From Falsarthrobacter nasiphocae (lineage in GTDB: Bacteria; Actinomycetota; Actinomycetes; Actinomycetales; Micrococcaceae): a stretch of DNA of 64,000 nt. The translations under genes were made by a program, and so were the position numbers. Where the stretch lies: positions 2,004,965 through 2,068,964 of the forward strand of contig NZ_JAVDUI010000001.1 of NCBI RefSeq assembly GCF_031456275.1. Direction: 5' to 3'. A model generated the notes under the pieces. It was not told the DNA's origin. It was given only the letters and a program-made list of their open reading frames with translations, and made no database searches. Positions 17,606 through 26,023 of this stretch are shown here, in pieces (position 1 is the stretch's first letter; each line of letters opens with the position of its first letter).

Positions 17606-18726
17606 CCTGGCCGGTCCCGGTGTGGGATCGTGGAGGGGTGGAACAGTACCTCATGATGATCCTGATCTCCCTGGCCGCCGTCGTCGTCCTCGGCGGCGTG
17701 ACGCTCGCCCTCGTGGCCGGGCGGCGCCGCGGCCCCCGGTATGAGACGACGACGGACCCCGACGATCGCGGCCCCCTCGGGCCCGTCGACACCCTCGAGC
17801 GGCCCGACGAGGCCACGGGGCGCCTTCAGCGGCTCCGCTCGAGGCTCGTCCGCTCCAACACGTCGATGGGCCGCGCCGTCCTGGCCCTGCTCTCAAGCGA
17901 CAAGATCGACGAGGACGTGTGGGACCAGATCGAGGAGACCCTCCTCCTGGCCGACATGGGCACGTCCGCGTCCATGGAGCTCGTCGAGCGGCTCAAGCAG
18001 CGCGTGACCGTCCTCGGCAGTCGGGACCCGGGCGAGGTCCAGGCGATGCTCCGCGAGGAGCTCCTGCGCATGGTCGGCCCGGACATGGACCGCACCGTAT
18101 CCACGGAGACGGCGGGGACGAAGCCCGCGGTGGTGCTCGTCGTCGGCGTCAACGGCGTGGGCAAGACGACCACGGTGGGCAAGATCGCGCGCGTGCTCGT
18201 CGCCGAGGAGAAGAAGGTCCTCTTGGGCGCCGCGGACACGTTCCGCGCCGCCGCAGCGGAGCAGCTCACGACGTGGGGCGCTCGGGTCGGCGTCGAGACG
18301 GTGTCTTCCCATGAGGGCGCGGACCCCGCGTCGGTCGCCTACAACGCGGTGGCCCGCGGCGTCGAGGAGGAGGTCGACGTCGTCCTCATCGACACGGCCG
18401 GGCGCCTGCAGAACAAGGCCGGGCTCATGGACGAGCTCGGGAAGATCAAGCGCGTCGTCGAGAAGACGCGCACCGTGGACGAGGTGCTCCTCGTCCTCGA
18501 CGCGACGACGGGCCAGAATGGCCTCGTCCAGGCCAAGGTGTTCTCCGAGGTCGTCAACGTCACGGGCATCGTGCTGACCAAGATGGACGGCTCGGCCAAG
18601 GGCGGCATCGTCGTGTCCATCCAGCGCCAGCTCGGCGTGCCGGTCAAGCTCATCGGCCTCGGCGAGGGTCCGGACGACCTCGCGCCGTTCGAGCCCAAGG
18701 CGTTCGTCGACGCGATTATCGGCTGA
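17602..18726 (+). CDS. ftsY: Signal recognition particle receptor FtsY
   Basis: GTPase receptor that docks Ffh-bound ribosomes at the membrane. Of 374 residues, an N-terminal membrane segment (LMMILISLAAVVVLGGVTLALV) is followed by a charged linker, the N domain, and the G domain with GVNGVGKTTTVGKIA near residue 181, DTFRAAAAEQL, DTAGRLQNKAGLM and TKMDGSAKGG. The ATG overlaps the smc stop. Later starts at GTG 17638 or ATG 17653 would still keep the membrane segment, so the exact start is uncertain. The 3' end overlaps the convergent MFS gene by 11 nt. Confidence 0.95.
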   Translation: MTWPVPVWDRGGVEQYLMMILISLAAVVVLGGVTLALVAGRRRGPRYETTTDPDDRGPLGPVDTLERPDEATGRLQRLRSRLVRSNTSMGRAVLALLSSDKIDEDVWDQIEETLLLADMGTSASMELVERLKQRVTVLGSRDPGEVQAMLREELLRMVGPDMDRTVSTETAGTKPAVVLVVGVNGVGKTTTVGKIARVLVAEEKKVLLGAADTFRAAAAEQLTTWGARVGVETVSSHEGADPASVAYNAVARGVEEEVDVVLIDTAGRLQNKAGLMDELGKIKRVVEKTRTVDEVLLVLDATTGQNGLVQAKVFSEVVNVTGIVLTKMDGSAKGGIVVSIQRQLGVPVKLIGLGEGPDDLAPFEPKAFVDAIIG

Positions 18727-19954
18727 CGGCCGCCTCCGGCCCCTCCTTGGCGCGCAGCCACAGAAGCGCGGCCAGCAGGGGCATGACGGCGACGGCGCTG
18801 AACGCCCAGCCGAACCCCGCCTGGTCCGCGATGAAGCCGCCCAGGACGGGACCGACAATGGCGCCGATGTCCGCTGCCATCTGGGGCGCCGCGAGGGCCG
18901 ATCCGCCACGGCGGCCGCCCAGCGTGTCCGCGAGGGCCGCCTGGACGGCGGGGTTGTGGATCGCCTCGCTGACGCCGCCGAGGAGCGAGGCGGCGATGAG
19001 CAGGCTCGCACTCGGGGCCCAGCCGATGACGGCCAGGGTCACGGCGATGCCCGTCAGGCCCAGGAGGGCGGGCCGCCGGCGGCCCCACGAGTCCGCGAGG
19101 CGACCGGCCACGGGCAGCGTGACGAACGTCCCGAGGGCGAACGCGGTCATGGCGAGGCCCGTGAGCTGGGTGCCCGTGAGCCCGCCGAGCGGGTCCCAGC
19201 CCGCGGACCCGTGCCCGGCCACCGCCAGGGCGAGGAGCGGCAGCAGGGCCACACGGATGCCGAAGACAGCCAGGCCGTTCGCGAGGCTCGAGAGCATGAC
19301 GGCGCGGTACGTGGGCGAGCCGAGGGCCTCGCGGACGGCCAGCCCCGCAGCCGCGGCCGGCTTGGCCTCTCGCGGGTCGGCCGCGGCGAGCCGGCGCTCC
19401 CGCCTCAGCGACCAGGCCATGAGGCCCGCGGCGATGAGAAGCGTGCACGTGTAGATGATGAAGGGCGCGCGCAGTCCGAGCCCCGCGACGAGCCCGCCGA
19501 GGGAGGGTCCCGCGATGTTGCCCGCGAGGAATGCGCCGCCGAACGCGGCGCTCGCCCGCCCGCGCAGGTGCGGCGGCGTGATGCGGATGAGCAGCCCGGA
19601 CGCGGCGATGGTGAACATGATCGAGCCCACGCCGCCCAGCCCGCGCAGCAGGACGAGGAGGGGGAAGCTGGGGGCGAACGCCGCCCCAAGGGTCGAGGCG
19701 GCGACGACGAGCAGCCCCGTCGTGTAGATGACGGCCTCGCCCCGGGCCGAGACGAGCTTCGCGGCCGTCGTCGCGAAGACGAGGCGCGCAAGCGAGAACG
19801 CCGAGACGACGAGCCCGGTCAGCGCGTAATCCACCCCGTACGAGTGGGCCAGGACCGGCAGGACCGGCGCGAGGATGCCGTAGCCGAGGGCCACGCTGAA
19901 CGAGCACGCGAGGAGGACGCGCATCTGGGGAGAAAAGGCGGGGGGCTTGGGCAC
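18716..19954 (-). CDS. MFS transporter, drug/metabolite exporter type
   Basis: A 412-residue membrane protein with about twelve transmembrane helices. The loop 2-3 region ARLVFATTAAKLVSARG and the loop 8-9 copy GRLADSWGRRRPALLG match major facilitator signatures; PTYRAVMLSSLANGLAVFGIRVALLPLL starts the second half. The substrate cannot be told; the pattern resembles multidrug and sugar effluxers. The start is set to GTG 19954 because TAGGGT lies exactly 7 nt before it (leaderless arrangement); a TTG ten codons upstream is the alternative. The stop lies inside the end of ftsY. Confidence 0.85.
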   Translation of the reverse strand: MPKPPAFSPQMRVLLACSFSVALGYGILAPVLPVLAHSYGVDYALTGLVVSAFSLARLVFATTAAKLVSARGEAVIYTTGLLVVAASTLGAAFAPSFPLLVLLRGLGGVGSIMFTIAASGLLIRITPPHLRGRASAAFGGAFLAGNIAGPSLGGLVAGLGLRAPFIIYTCTLLIAAGLMAWSLRRERRLAAADPREAKPAAAAGLAVREALGSPTYRAVMLSSLANGLAVFGIRVALLPLLALAVAGHGSAGWDPLGGLTGTQLTGLAMTAFALGTFVTLPVAGRLADSWGRRRPALLGLTGIAVTLAVIGWAPSASLLIAASLLGGVSEAIHNPAVQAALADTLGGRRGGSALAAPQMAADIGAIVGPVLGGFIADQAGFGWAFSAVAVMPLLAALLWLRAKEGPEAAVSR

Positions 19955-19961
19955 GGCCTCA

Positions 19962-19967
19962 ACCCTA
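19962..19967 (-). promoter_or_regulatory. -10 box for the MFS gene, leaderless arrangement
   Basis: TAGGGT on the minus strand lies 7 nt before the GTG at 19954. No spaced ribosome binding site is needed in this layout, and it helps decide the start codon. Confidence 0.45.
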
Positions 19968-19988
19968 CTCCGCTCCCACCCCAAGCCG

Positions 19989-20053
19989 TTTGCCCCCGGT
20001 TCTGGCGAGTGCCACCGACATTGCGGGGTGCATACGCCAGAACCGGGGGCAGA
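19989..20053. repeat. Intergenic palindromic repeat, copy A
   Basis: A perfect 17-bp inverted repeat (arms 19991-20007 and 20035-20051, arm sequence TGCCCCCGGTTCTGGCG) surrounds a 27-nt centre. On the minus strand the element matches the copy near 58.1 kb across about 65 nt, including the core GCAAT-TCGGTGGCA. It lies between an MFS promoter and the end of zwf. It is too far from the neighbouring stop codons and lacks a T-run, so it is unlike a simple terminator. Confidence 0.7.
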
Positions 20054-20110
20054 CCGTGAGGGGGTCCGTCCCGATCCGCGCAGCGAGGCTCGGCGGGCCG
20101 GTGCCGAGCG

Positions 20111-21598
20111 TCAGACGGTCGGCTTGAGCGGGGTCGAGGAGACGGGCGCGCCCAGCTGGCCGCCGTCGCAGCTCGTGGGCCACGACGAGGGCCCGAGGGA
20201 GCCCGCGGGGTACTCCTCGAGCGGAACCTCGCCGGCCTCCCAGGCATGGAGGACGGGCTCGACGATCCGCCAGCAGTCCTCAGCGATGTCCCCGCGCACG
20301 GACAGGAGCGGATCGCCTGCGAGAACCCCGTCCAGGACCTCGCCGTACGGCAGGAGGTTGGACGTGTTCATCTCGGTGGCGAGGACGGCGCGGTCCAGGG
20401 TGAAGATGTCGCCCGGGCCGTTGACGTCGATCTCGAGCTGGAGTGTCTCGGGGGAGAAGCCGATCCGCAGGCGGGTCGGCTCGTCCACGCCGTGGAAGCC
20501 CGTGGGCAGGTGCGGGACCGGCTTGAACGTGATCATCGCCTCCTTGCGGCGGCGCCCGAGCGCCTTGCCGGAGCGGAGGATGAACGGCACGCCCGCCCAG
20601 CGCATGTTGTTGATCTCGATCTCGAGCTCGGCGAGCGTCTCCGTGTTCTTGGCGGGGTCCACGCCCGGCTCGTCCGTGTAGCTGGGGATGGCCTTGCCGT
20701 TGATCTCGCCGGCCGTGTAGCGGGCGCGCCTGGTCGTCTCGGCGTAGCCGGGCTTGACGCGGGCCGCGCGGAGGAGCGAGCCGATGTGGTCCCGGAGGTT
20801 CCGCTCACCGAGGGAGGCGGGGGCGTTGAGGGCGAGCAGCGCCATGACCTGGAGCAGGTGGGACTGGATCATGTCTCGCAGCGCGCCGGCGTTGTCGTAG
20901 TACCCGGCACGGTTCTCGAGGGCCAGGTCCTCGTCGAAGAAGATCTCCACCTTCTCGATGTGCAGGTTGGACCACACGGGCTCGAGGAGGCGGTTCGCGA
21001 AGCGCAGGCCGAGGATGTTGAAGACGGTGCCCTTGCCGAGGAAGTGGTCCACCCGGAACACGTCCCGCTCCGGGACGAGCTGCGCGAGGATCGCGTTGAG
21101 GTCGCGCGCGCTCTGGGCGGAGGAGCCAAAGGGCTTCTCGAGGACGAGCCGGGTCCCCTCCGGCACTCCGGTCTCCACGAGGAGGCGGCACGCCTTCTCA
21201 CTGACGGCCGGGGGAAGGGCGAAGTAGACGGCCACGGGGCCCTCGAGGGAGTCGATGAGGGAGCGCAGCTGGCCTGGCGCCGTGACGTCGACCTCGTGGA
21301 ACGACGTCGACGCGCGGACCTGCTCCAGGACCTCGCGGCCCTCCGTCGTCGCCTTCTGCTCAGCGTCAGCGAAGACGGAGCGCACCCGCTCTTGCCACTT
21401 CTCCTCTCCGTAGCCCGAGGAGCCTGCGCCCGCGAGCCGGACGGGGCGGACTTTGCCGGACCCGAGGAGGCCCGCGAAGCCGGGCAGGAGAAGCCGGCCG
21501 GTGAGGTCGCCGGACGCGCCCAGGATGAGGAGCGTTCGGGCCGTGGCGGCGCTCGAGCGGCGGGCGTGGCTGATGGAGGTGGCAGTCTGCTCATTCAC
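20111..21598 (-). CDS. zwf: Glucose-6-phosphate 1-dehydrogenase
   Basis: First enzyme of the oxidative pentose phosphate pathway, making NADPH and 6-phosphogluconolactone. The 495-residue protein has the coenzyme motif GASGDLTGRLLLP near residue 28, EKPFGSSAQSA, and the active-site segment RVDHFLGKGTVFNIL corresponding to the family's RIDHYLGK. GTG 21598 is used because the conserved sequence begins there; the frame is open further upstream only as the reverse of ffh. It stands alone rather than in a tal-tkt-opcA cluster, so a paralogue may exist elsewhere. CAGAGT 7 nt before the start may be a weak leaderless -10. gnd is also in the window, about 26 kb away. Confidence 0.9.
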   Translation of the reverse strand: MNEQTATSISHARRSSAATARTLLILGASGDLTGRLLLPGFAGLLGSGKVRPVRLAGAGSSGYGEEKWQERVRSVFADAEQKATTEGREVLEQVRASTSFHEVDVTAPGQLRSLIDSLEGPVAVYFALPPAVSEKACRLLVETGVPEGTRLVLEKPFGSSAQSARDLNAILAQLVPERDVFRVDHFLGKGTVFNILGLRFANRLLEPVWSNLHIEKVEIFFDEDLALENRAGYYDNAGALRDMIQSHLLQVMALLALNAPASLGERNLRDHIGSLLRAARVKPGYAETTRRARYTAGEINGKAIPSYTDEPGVDPAKNTETLAELEIEINNMRWAGVPFILRSGKALGRRRKEAMITFKPVPHLPTGFHGVDEPTRLRIGFSPETLQLEIDVNGPGDIFTLDRAVLATEMNTSNLLPYGEVLDGVLAGDPLLSVRGDIAEDCWRIVEPVLHAWEAGEVPLEEYPAGSLGPSSWPTSCDGGQLGAPVSSTPLKPTV

Positions 21599-21671
21599 GG
21601 GCCCAACTCTGCCACGATCGCCGTCGCGTGTCGCCCGTCCGGCCGTGCTCAGCCAGGGCAGAGCGACTTGA

Positions 21672-21677
21672 TAGCCT
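21672..21677 (+). promoter_or_regulatory. Putative -10 box for ffh
   Basis: TAGCCT (TAnnnT) lies 54 nt before the ffh GTG in the short divergent gap with zwf. No convincing -35 was found. Confidence 0.35.
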
Positions 21678-21731
21678 AGAGAGTCGGACTTTCCGCAATC
21701 TACGACTACGATCCCGAGGCAGCGACTTCCT

Positions 21732-23300
21732 GTGTTCACTTCACTTTCCGATCGCCTGAGCGAGACGTTCAAGAACCTGCGCGGCAAAGGCCGGCTCAGT
21801 GAGGCGGACATCGACGCCACCGTCCGCGAGATCCGGCGGGCGCTGCTCGACGCTGACGTCGCCGTCGCGGTCGTTCGCGAGTTCACCTCGCGCGTCAAGG
21901 AGCGTGCCCTCGGGTCCGAGGTCTCGCAGGCCCTGAACCCGGGGCAGCAGGTCGTCAAGATCGTCAACGACGAGCTCGTGCGGATCCTCGGCGGCAACAC
22001 GCGCCGCCTCAACCTCGCCAAGAACCCTCCGACCGTCATCATGCTCGCCGGCCTCCAGGGCGCGGGCAAGACCACGCTCGCAGGCAAGATGGCCAAGTGG
22101 CTCAAGGGCCAGGGCCACTCGCCCGTCCTCGTCGCCTGCGACCTCCAGCGCCCCAACGCCGTCAAGCAGCTCCAGGTCAACGGCGAGCGCGCGCAGGTGC
22201 CCGTCTTCGCGCCGCACCCGGGCGTCTCGAGCGAGTTCGAGGCCTCGACGGGCGACCCCGTGGCCGTCGCCGCCGAGGGCATCGAGTACGCCAAGCAGAA
22301 GCTCCACGACATCGTCATCGTCGACACTGCCGGCCGCCTCGGCGTGGACGCCGAGCTCATGCAGCAGGCCGCCGACATCCGCGCGGCCATCCAGCCGGAC
22401 GAGGTCCTCTTCGTCATCGACGCGATGATCGGCCAGGACGCCGTCAACACGGCTCTCGCGTTCAACGAGGGCGTGGACTTCACGGGCGTCGTCCTCTCGA
22501 AGCTCGACGGCGACACCCGCGGCGGCGCGGCCCTGTCCGTGGCGCACGTGACGGGCAAGCCGATCATGTTCGCCTCGACCGGCGAGGGCATCGGGGACTT
22601 CGAGCAGTTCCACCCGGACCGCATGGCCAACCGCATCCTCGACATGGGCGACGTCCTCTCCCTCATCGAGCAGGTGGAGGCCACGTGGGACAAGGGCGAG
22701 GCCGCCCGCATGCAGAAGAAGTTCGAGGACCAGGAGGACTTCAACCTCGAGGACTTCCTCGCGCAGATGCAGCAGATCCGCAAGATGGGCTCCATGAAGA
22801 AGATGCTCATGATGATGCCGGGCGCCGCCCAGATGCGTCAGCAGCTTGAGCAGTTCGACGAGAAGGAGATCGACCGCGTCGAGGCCATCGTCCGCTCGAT
22901 GACCAAGCACGAGCGCGTGGCCCCCAAGATCATCAACGGCTCCCGCCGCGCCCGCATTGCCAAGGGCGCAGGCGTGTCCGTCTCGGCCGTCAACGCCCTC
23001 CTGGAGCGGTTCGCCCAGGCCCAGAAGATGATGCGCAAGATGGCCCAGGGCCAGGGCGGCGCCATCCCGGGCATGGGAGGTCACGGCCCTGGCAAGCGCA
23101 AGCAGCAGCCGGCGAAGTCCAAGAAGGCAGCCAAGCAGAAGCCCAAGACCCTCGCCGAGCGGCGCGCGCTGGAGCGGGGCGAGATCCCCGGAGCGCCGAA
23201 GCAGCAGAGCGGGTCCTCGTTCGGCGCCCAGGCGGGCGAGTTCGATCCCTCGCAGCTCAGCCTGCCGAAGGGCTTCGAGAAGTACCTCGACAAGAACTGA
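21732..23300 (+). CDS. ffh: Signal recognition particle protein Ffh
   Basis: GTPase that binds signal sequences on the ribosome together with the 4.5S RNA. The 522-residue protein has an N domain, a G domain with GLQGAGKTTLAGKMA near residue 106, DTAGRLGVD, SKLDGDTRGGAAL, and a methionine-rich M domain (MKKMLMMMPGAAQM, AQKMMRKMAQGQGG) from about residue 300. A basic, Lys/Gln-rich tail follows. It starts with GTG and is followed 2 nt later by a Nudix-like gene. Confidence 0.97.
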   Translation: MFTSLSDRLSETFKNLRGKGRLSEADIDATVREIRRALLDADVAVAVVREFTSRVKERALGSEVSQALNPGQQVVKIVNDELVRILGGNTRRLNLAKNPPTVIMLAGLQGAGKTTLAGKMAKWLKGQGHSPVLVACDLQRPNAVKQLQVNGERAQVPVFAPHPGVSSEFEASTGDPVAVAAEGIEYAKQKLHDIVIVDTAGRLGVDAELMQQAADIRAAIQPDEVLFVIDAMIGQDAVNTALAFNEGVDFTGVVLSKLDGDTRGGAALSVAHVTGKPIMFASTGEGIGDFEQFHPDRMANRILDMGDVLSLIEQVEATWDKGEAARMQKKFEDQEDFNLEDFLAQMQQIRKMGSMKKMLMMMPGAAQMRQQLEQFDEKEIDRVEAIVRSMTKHERVAPKIINGSRRARIAKGAGVSVSAVNALLERFAQAQKMMRKMAQGQGGAIPGMGGHGPGKRKQQPAKSKKAAKQKPKTLAERRALERGEIPGAPKQQSGSSFGAQAGEFDPSQLSLPKGFEKYLDKN

Positions 23301-23302
23301 CC

Positions 23303-23845
23303 GTGGTCCGTCCCGCTGACACCGTCTACGTCGTCGTGCGCGCGGCGCGCGGCCTGATCGTGGGAGCCCGCCTCGCGGAGGATTCCGACGACGCCCCCTG
23401 GGCCCTTCCGGCGGGACCCGTCGGCGAGGCTGGGCCCCGCGCGAGTGCGGCCGCGTGGTGTGTCGACGCCTTCGGGCTCGATGTCTCCGTGGGGCATCTC
23501 CTCGCCGTGCGGTTCGTCGCCAGCGGCGCGAGCGTCTTCGTCTTCGACGGGACGCTGCGGGAGGCCGCGGTGGCGGAGTCTCCGCGGCACGGCGTCGTCG
23601 TCCGCTCTTTCCGCCCGGAGGAGCTGAGCGCGCGACTGCCGGAGTTCGAGCGCGGCGCGCTGACGGCGGCCCTCCAGGGCGCAGAGCTCGGCCGCGTGGT
23701 GGAATGGAGCGCAGGGGGCGAGGTCGCCTTTCAGGAGGAGCGCTCCTGGAGGCGCATGATGCCGGCGCTCCCGGCGCCGTTCGGCCCGCTGATCCCGCGG
23801 GACATGAGCCGGGCCGCGCGGTACAAGACATCGAGAACACGCTGA
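23303..23845 (+). CDS. Nudix-fold-like protein with a degenerate catalytic box
   Basis: A 180-residue protein whose layout follows a Nudix domain: strands around YVVVRAARGLIVGARL, a WALPAGPVGEAG loop, GLDVSVGHLLAVRFV and a C-terminal RSFRPEELSARLPEF segment. The Nudix box G-x5-E-x7-REUxEExGU should lie where AGPRASAAAWCVDAFGLDV is read; the REUxEE part is WCVDAF, so the metal-binding glutamates are absent. It is therefore probably not a hydrolase and may bind a nucleotide or RNA. It starts 2 nt after ffh and 26 nt before the next gene, so it is transcribed with ffh. The fold call is by eye. Confidence 0.5.
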   Translation: MVRPADTVYVVVRAARGLIVGARLAEDSDDAPWALPAGPVGEAGPRASAAAWCVDAFGLDVSVGHLLAVRFVASGASVFVFDGTLREAAVAESPRHGVVVRSFRPEELSARLPEFERGALTAALQGAELGRVVEWSAGGEVAFQEERSWRRMMPALPAPFGPLIPRDMSRAARYKTSRTR

Positions 23846-23871
23846 CGAGCGACGAGCAGGGGTTGGTACGA

Positions 23872-25080
23872 GTGGATGTGTGCTTCTACGACGTCATGGT
23901 GACGTTCAAGGGCGAGCGAGGCGAGGCCGCGGCTGCGGCTGTGGCGGAGGCCTTCACGGAGGCCGGGGCGGTGGCCGGCCAGTATGCGCCGTTGGACGAG
24001 CGGGGCGTCACGGCGCTCAACTATCTCGTCCTCGGGACCGCGGACAACAGTGCCCTCACGGCCGACGCCGACGGGCGTCTCGCGAACACCGCCGACCTCA
24101 AGGCGCTGCTCACGCGCATCTCCCGGGCCACGGGCGCTCAGATCGTCTACGTGACGAAGCTCGTGGAGGGTTCCGTCGACGTCGAGGAGTTCGAGGACAT
24201 CGAGGACGCCGAGGCGGCCCGGGACCTCGTCTTCCGGGAGGCTCGCAGCGTGGCCGTGGGCCGCGTGGGTCACGAGTGGGCCAGTCGCCTGTCCGCAGTG
24301 ACGTTTCAGGACGTCCACCTCGTCTCGCGGGGCGGCTGCGAGACGGCCCTCGTGGATGGTGGCGTCGACGCGTCCCGGCTGCCTGTGCTCGATTCTCCGT
24401 CCGCCTTCGTCTACACGACCCCTCTCGCGACGCTCGTGCGGCTCTTCCTGCCCGGCCGGACGCTCGGGGAGCCCGTCCACGAGGTGGGCTTCACATGGTT
24501 CGCCGAGACGAGCCCTCTGCGCTCGTTCCCGGCGGGCGCGGAGGTCACGCGTGTCTGGGACGAGACCCTTGAGCGCCTGCGATCCGCGGCGCCGCTGGTG
24601 GCGGAGCTGGAGAGCAACCCGGCCGTGGACGTCCCCTCTGACGCCCGCGAGCTGTGGTCGTCTGCGGCGGACCTTGCGATCGTCGAGTCGGTCCTGACGG
24701 CCGCGCGCCTGCCGGGGCGGGCCGTGCGCCTTGCGGAGCACCCGGGGCGGGCCGAGAATCTCGAGGGCGCGAGGACGATCCGCTCTGCGAGCGCCGAGGT
24801 CGAGGAGCTCCGTGCGCATGGCGCGCCTGAGGAGGAGGCGGTGCGCGCCGCGCCGCGCGTCGTCGAGGAGCGGGAGGCCAGTGCCGCCCCGTCCGTGGCC
24901 CGCACGCTCGTCTTCGCCCTGCTGGGGGTCCTGAGCCTCTGGCTCGCGTTCGCTGTCTTCGACTCCGTCCCGCGGATCGGCCTCATCATCCTCGGCGCGA
25001 TCTTCGCGGCGGCCGCCGTTGTCCAGGGGGTCCGGGCGGCCCAGTTCGTCAGGGCGCGCCGGTCAACCGCGTCCGAGTAG
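23872..25080 (+). CDS. Hypothetical protein with two C-terminal membrane helices
   Basis: I do not recognise this 402-residue protein. About 340 residues of soluble sequence (acidic runs such as VEEFEDIEDAEAARD; a single Cys in SRGGCETAL) are followed by two hydrophobic stretches, TLVFALLGVLSLWLAFAVF and IGLIILGAIFAAAAVVQGV, and a basic end (RARRS), so it should be held at the membrane by its C-terminus with the bulk in the cytoplasm. The GTG at 23872 is chosen because AGGGG lies 9 nt upstream; the frame is open earlier. It sits between the ffh/Nudix-like pair and rpsP. A link to SRP-dependent targeting is only suggested by position. Confidence 0.6.
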   Translation: MDVCFYDVMVTFKGERGEAAAAAVAEAFTEAGAVAGQYAPLDERGVTALNYLVLGTADNSALTADADGRLANTADLKALLTRISRATGAQIVYVTKLVEGSVDVEEFEDIEDAEAARDLVFREARSVAVGRVGHEWASRLSAVTFQDVHLVSRGGCETALVDGGVDASRLPVLDSPSAFVYTTPLATLVRLFLPGRTLGEPVHEVGFTWFAETSPLRSFPAGAEVTRVWDETLERLRSAAPLVAELESNPAVDVPSDARELWSSAADLAIVESVLTAARLPGRAVRLAEHPGRAENLEGARTIRSASAEVEELRAHGAPEEEAVRAAPRVVEEREASAAPSVARTLVFALLGVLSLWLAFAVFDSVPRIGLIILGAIFAAAAVVQGVRAAQFVRARRSTASE

Positions 25081-25233
25081 GATGCGGGCGCGGAATCTGG
25101 CACAATAGGACGGTACTTGGAATCCGCAGCCCCTCTCTCTGCGGACAGTCCACGTCTTCGTCTCCCGAGACGGCGGTTCGCCCCACGGACATGCCCAGCG
25201 GAGACGGTCATCAAACCAAGGAGTGTCCACTAA
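25081..25233 (+). promoter_or_regulatory. rpsP promoter and leader
   Basis: The 153-nt gap holds CACAAT at 25101-25106 as a weak -10, a small hairpin (CCGCAG ... CTGCGG) and the ribosome binding site AAGGAG at 25218-25223. The leader would be about 120 nt. No known S16 leader motif was recognised. Confidence 0.35.
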
Positions 25234-25653
25234 GTGGCCGTTAAGATTCGCCTCAAGCGCATGGGCAAGATGCGCGCCCCGTTCTACCGCGTTGTCGTCA
25301 TGGACTCGCGCTCCAAGCGCGATGGCCGTGCCATCGAGGAGATCGGCAAGTACCACCCCACCGAGGAGCCCTCGTTCATCGAGATCAACTCGGACCGCGC
25401 TCAGTACTGGCTCGGCGTCGGCGCTCAGCCGACCGAGCAGGTTGCCGCCCTCCTCAAGATCACGGGCGACTGGCAGAAGTTCAAGGGCGAGGCTGGCGCC
25501 GAGGGTACCCTCAAGGGCAAGACGGAGAAGCAGGCGTTCGTCGCGCCTGAGAAGGACTCCGTCATCCTTCCCGCCAAGGCCGAGCCCAAGGCTGAGGCCG
25601 CTTCGAATGAAGAGGCCCCCGCTGCCGAGGGTGCAGAAGCCTCCGAGGCCTGA
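25234..25653 (+). CDS. rpsP: 30S ribosomal protein S16
   Basis: Ribosomal protein of the 30S body. [26 protein letters not shown] and the [14 protein letters not shown] segment are diagnostic. At 139 residues it is about 50 longer than E. coli S16; the extra part is an Ala/Glu/Lys-rich tail ([24 protein letters not shown]), as in other actinobacteria. The GTG start follows AAGGAG by 10 nt. It leads the KH-rimM-trmD-rplS run. Confidence 0.97.
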   Translation: MAVKIRLKRMGKMRAPFYRVVVMDSRSKRDGRAIEEIGKYHPTEEPSFIEINSDRAQYWLGVGAQPTEQVAALLKITGDWQKFKGEAGAEGTLKGKTEKQAFVAPEKDSVILPAKAEPKAEAASNEEAPAAEGAEASEA

Positions 25654-25658
25654 TCCTC

Positions 25659-25898
25659 ATGCTCGTCGAAGCGCTGGACCATCTCGTCAAGGGCGTCGTC
25701 GATTCGCCTGAGCGCGTCTCCGTGACGCACAAGGAGAACCGGCGCGGCGGCCTCTACGAGGTCCGCGTCCACCCGGAGGACCTGGGCCGCGTCATTGGCC
25801 GTCAGGGCCGCACCGCCTCGGCGCTGCGGACCGTGGCCAACGCGCTCAACGGGTCCGGTGTCCGCGTGGATATCGTCGACACAGACCGCCGGCGCTGA
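25659..25898 (+). CDS. khpA: KH-domain RNA-binding protein
   Basis: A 79-residue protein made of a single KH domain; VIGRQGRTASALR contains the GxxG loop that contacts RNA. Homologues (KhpA/YlqC) bind RNA globally and are regularly encoded between rpsP and rimM, as here, 5 nt after rpsP. The C-terminus ends in basic residues (TDRRR). A long hairpin follows the stop. Confidence 0.93.
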   Translation: MLVEALDHLVKGVVDSPERVSVTHKENRRGGLYEVRVHPEDLGRVIGRQGRTASALRTVANALNGSGVRVDIVDTDRRR

Positions 25899-25910
25899 TC
25901 CTCGCGCTGT

Positions 25911-25947
25911 GAACGTCCCGCAGGTCTTCCCGGCCTGCGGGACGTTC
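25911..25947 (+). terminator. Hairpin after khpA
   Basis: A perfect 14-bp stem (25911-25924 with 25934-25947) and a 9-nt loop, followed by GTGTTTA. The T-run is poor, so it could be a terminator or attenuator that partly separates rpsP-khpA from rimM-trmD. Confidence 0.6.
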
Positions 25948-26023
25948 GTGTTTACAGGAGGGCCGCCCCGGCGGCGGCCCGCCTGCCCTCCCGTGTCTCA
26001 CATCTGGTTGTAAGGAGTCTCCC

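Noticed and set aside
23455-23871. Upstream extension of the 402-residue gene
   Set aside because: The frame is open through the preceding Nudix-like gene only because of base composition; AGGGG before GTG 23872 fits a start.
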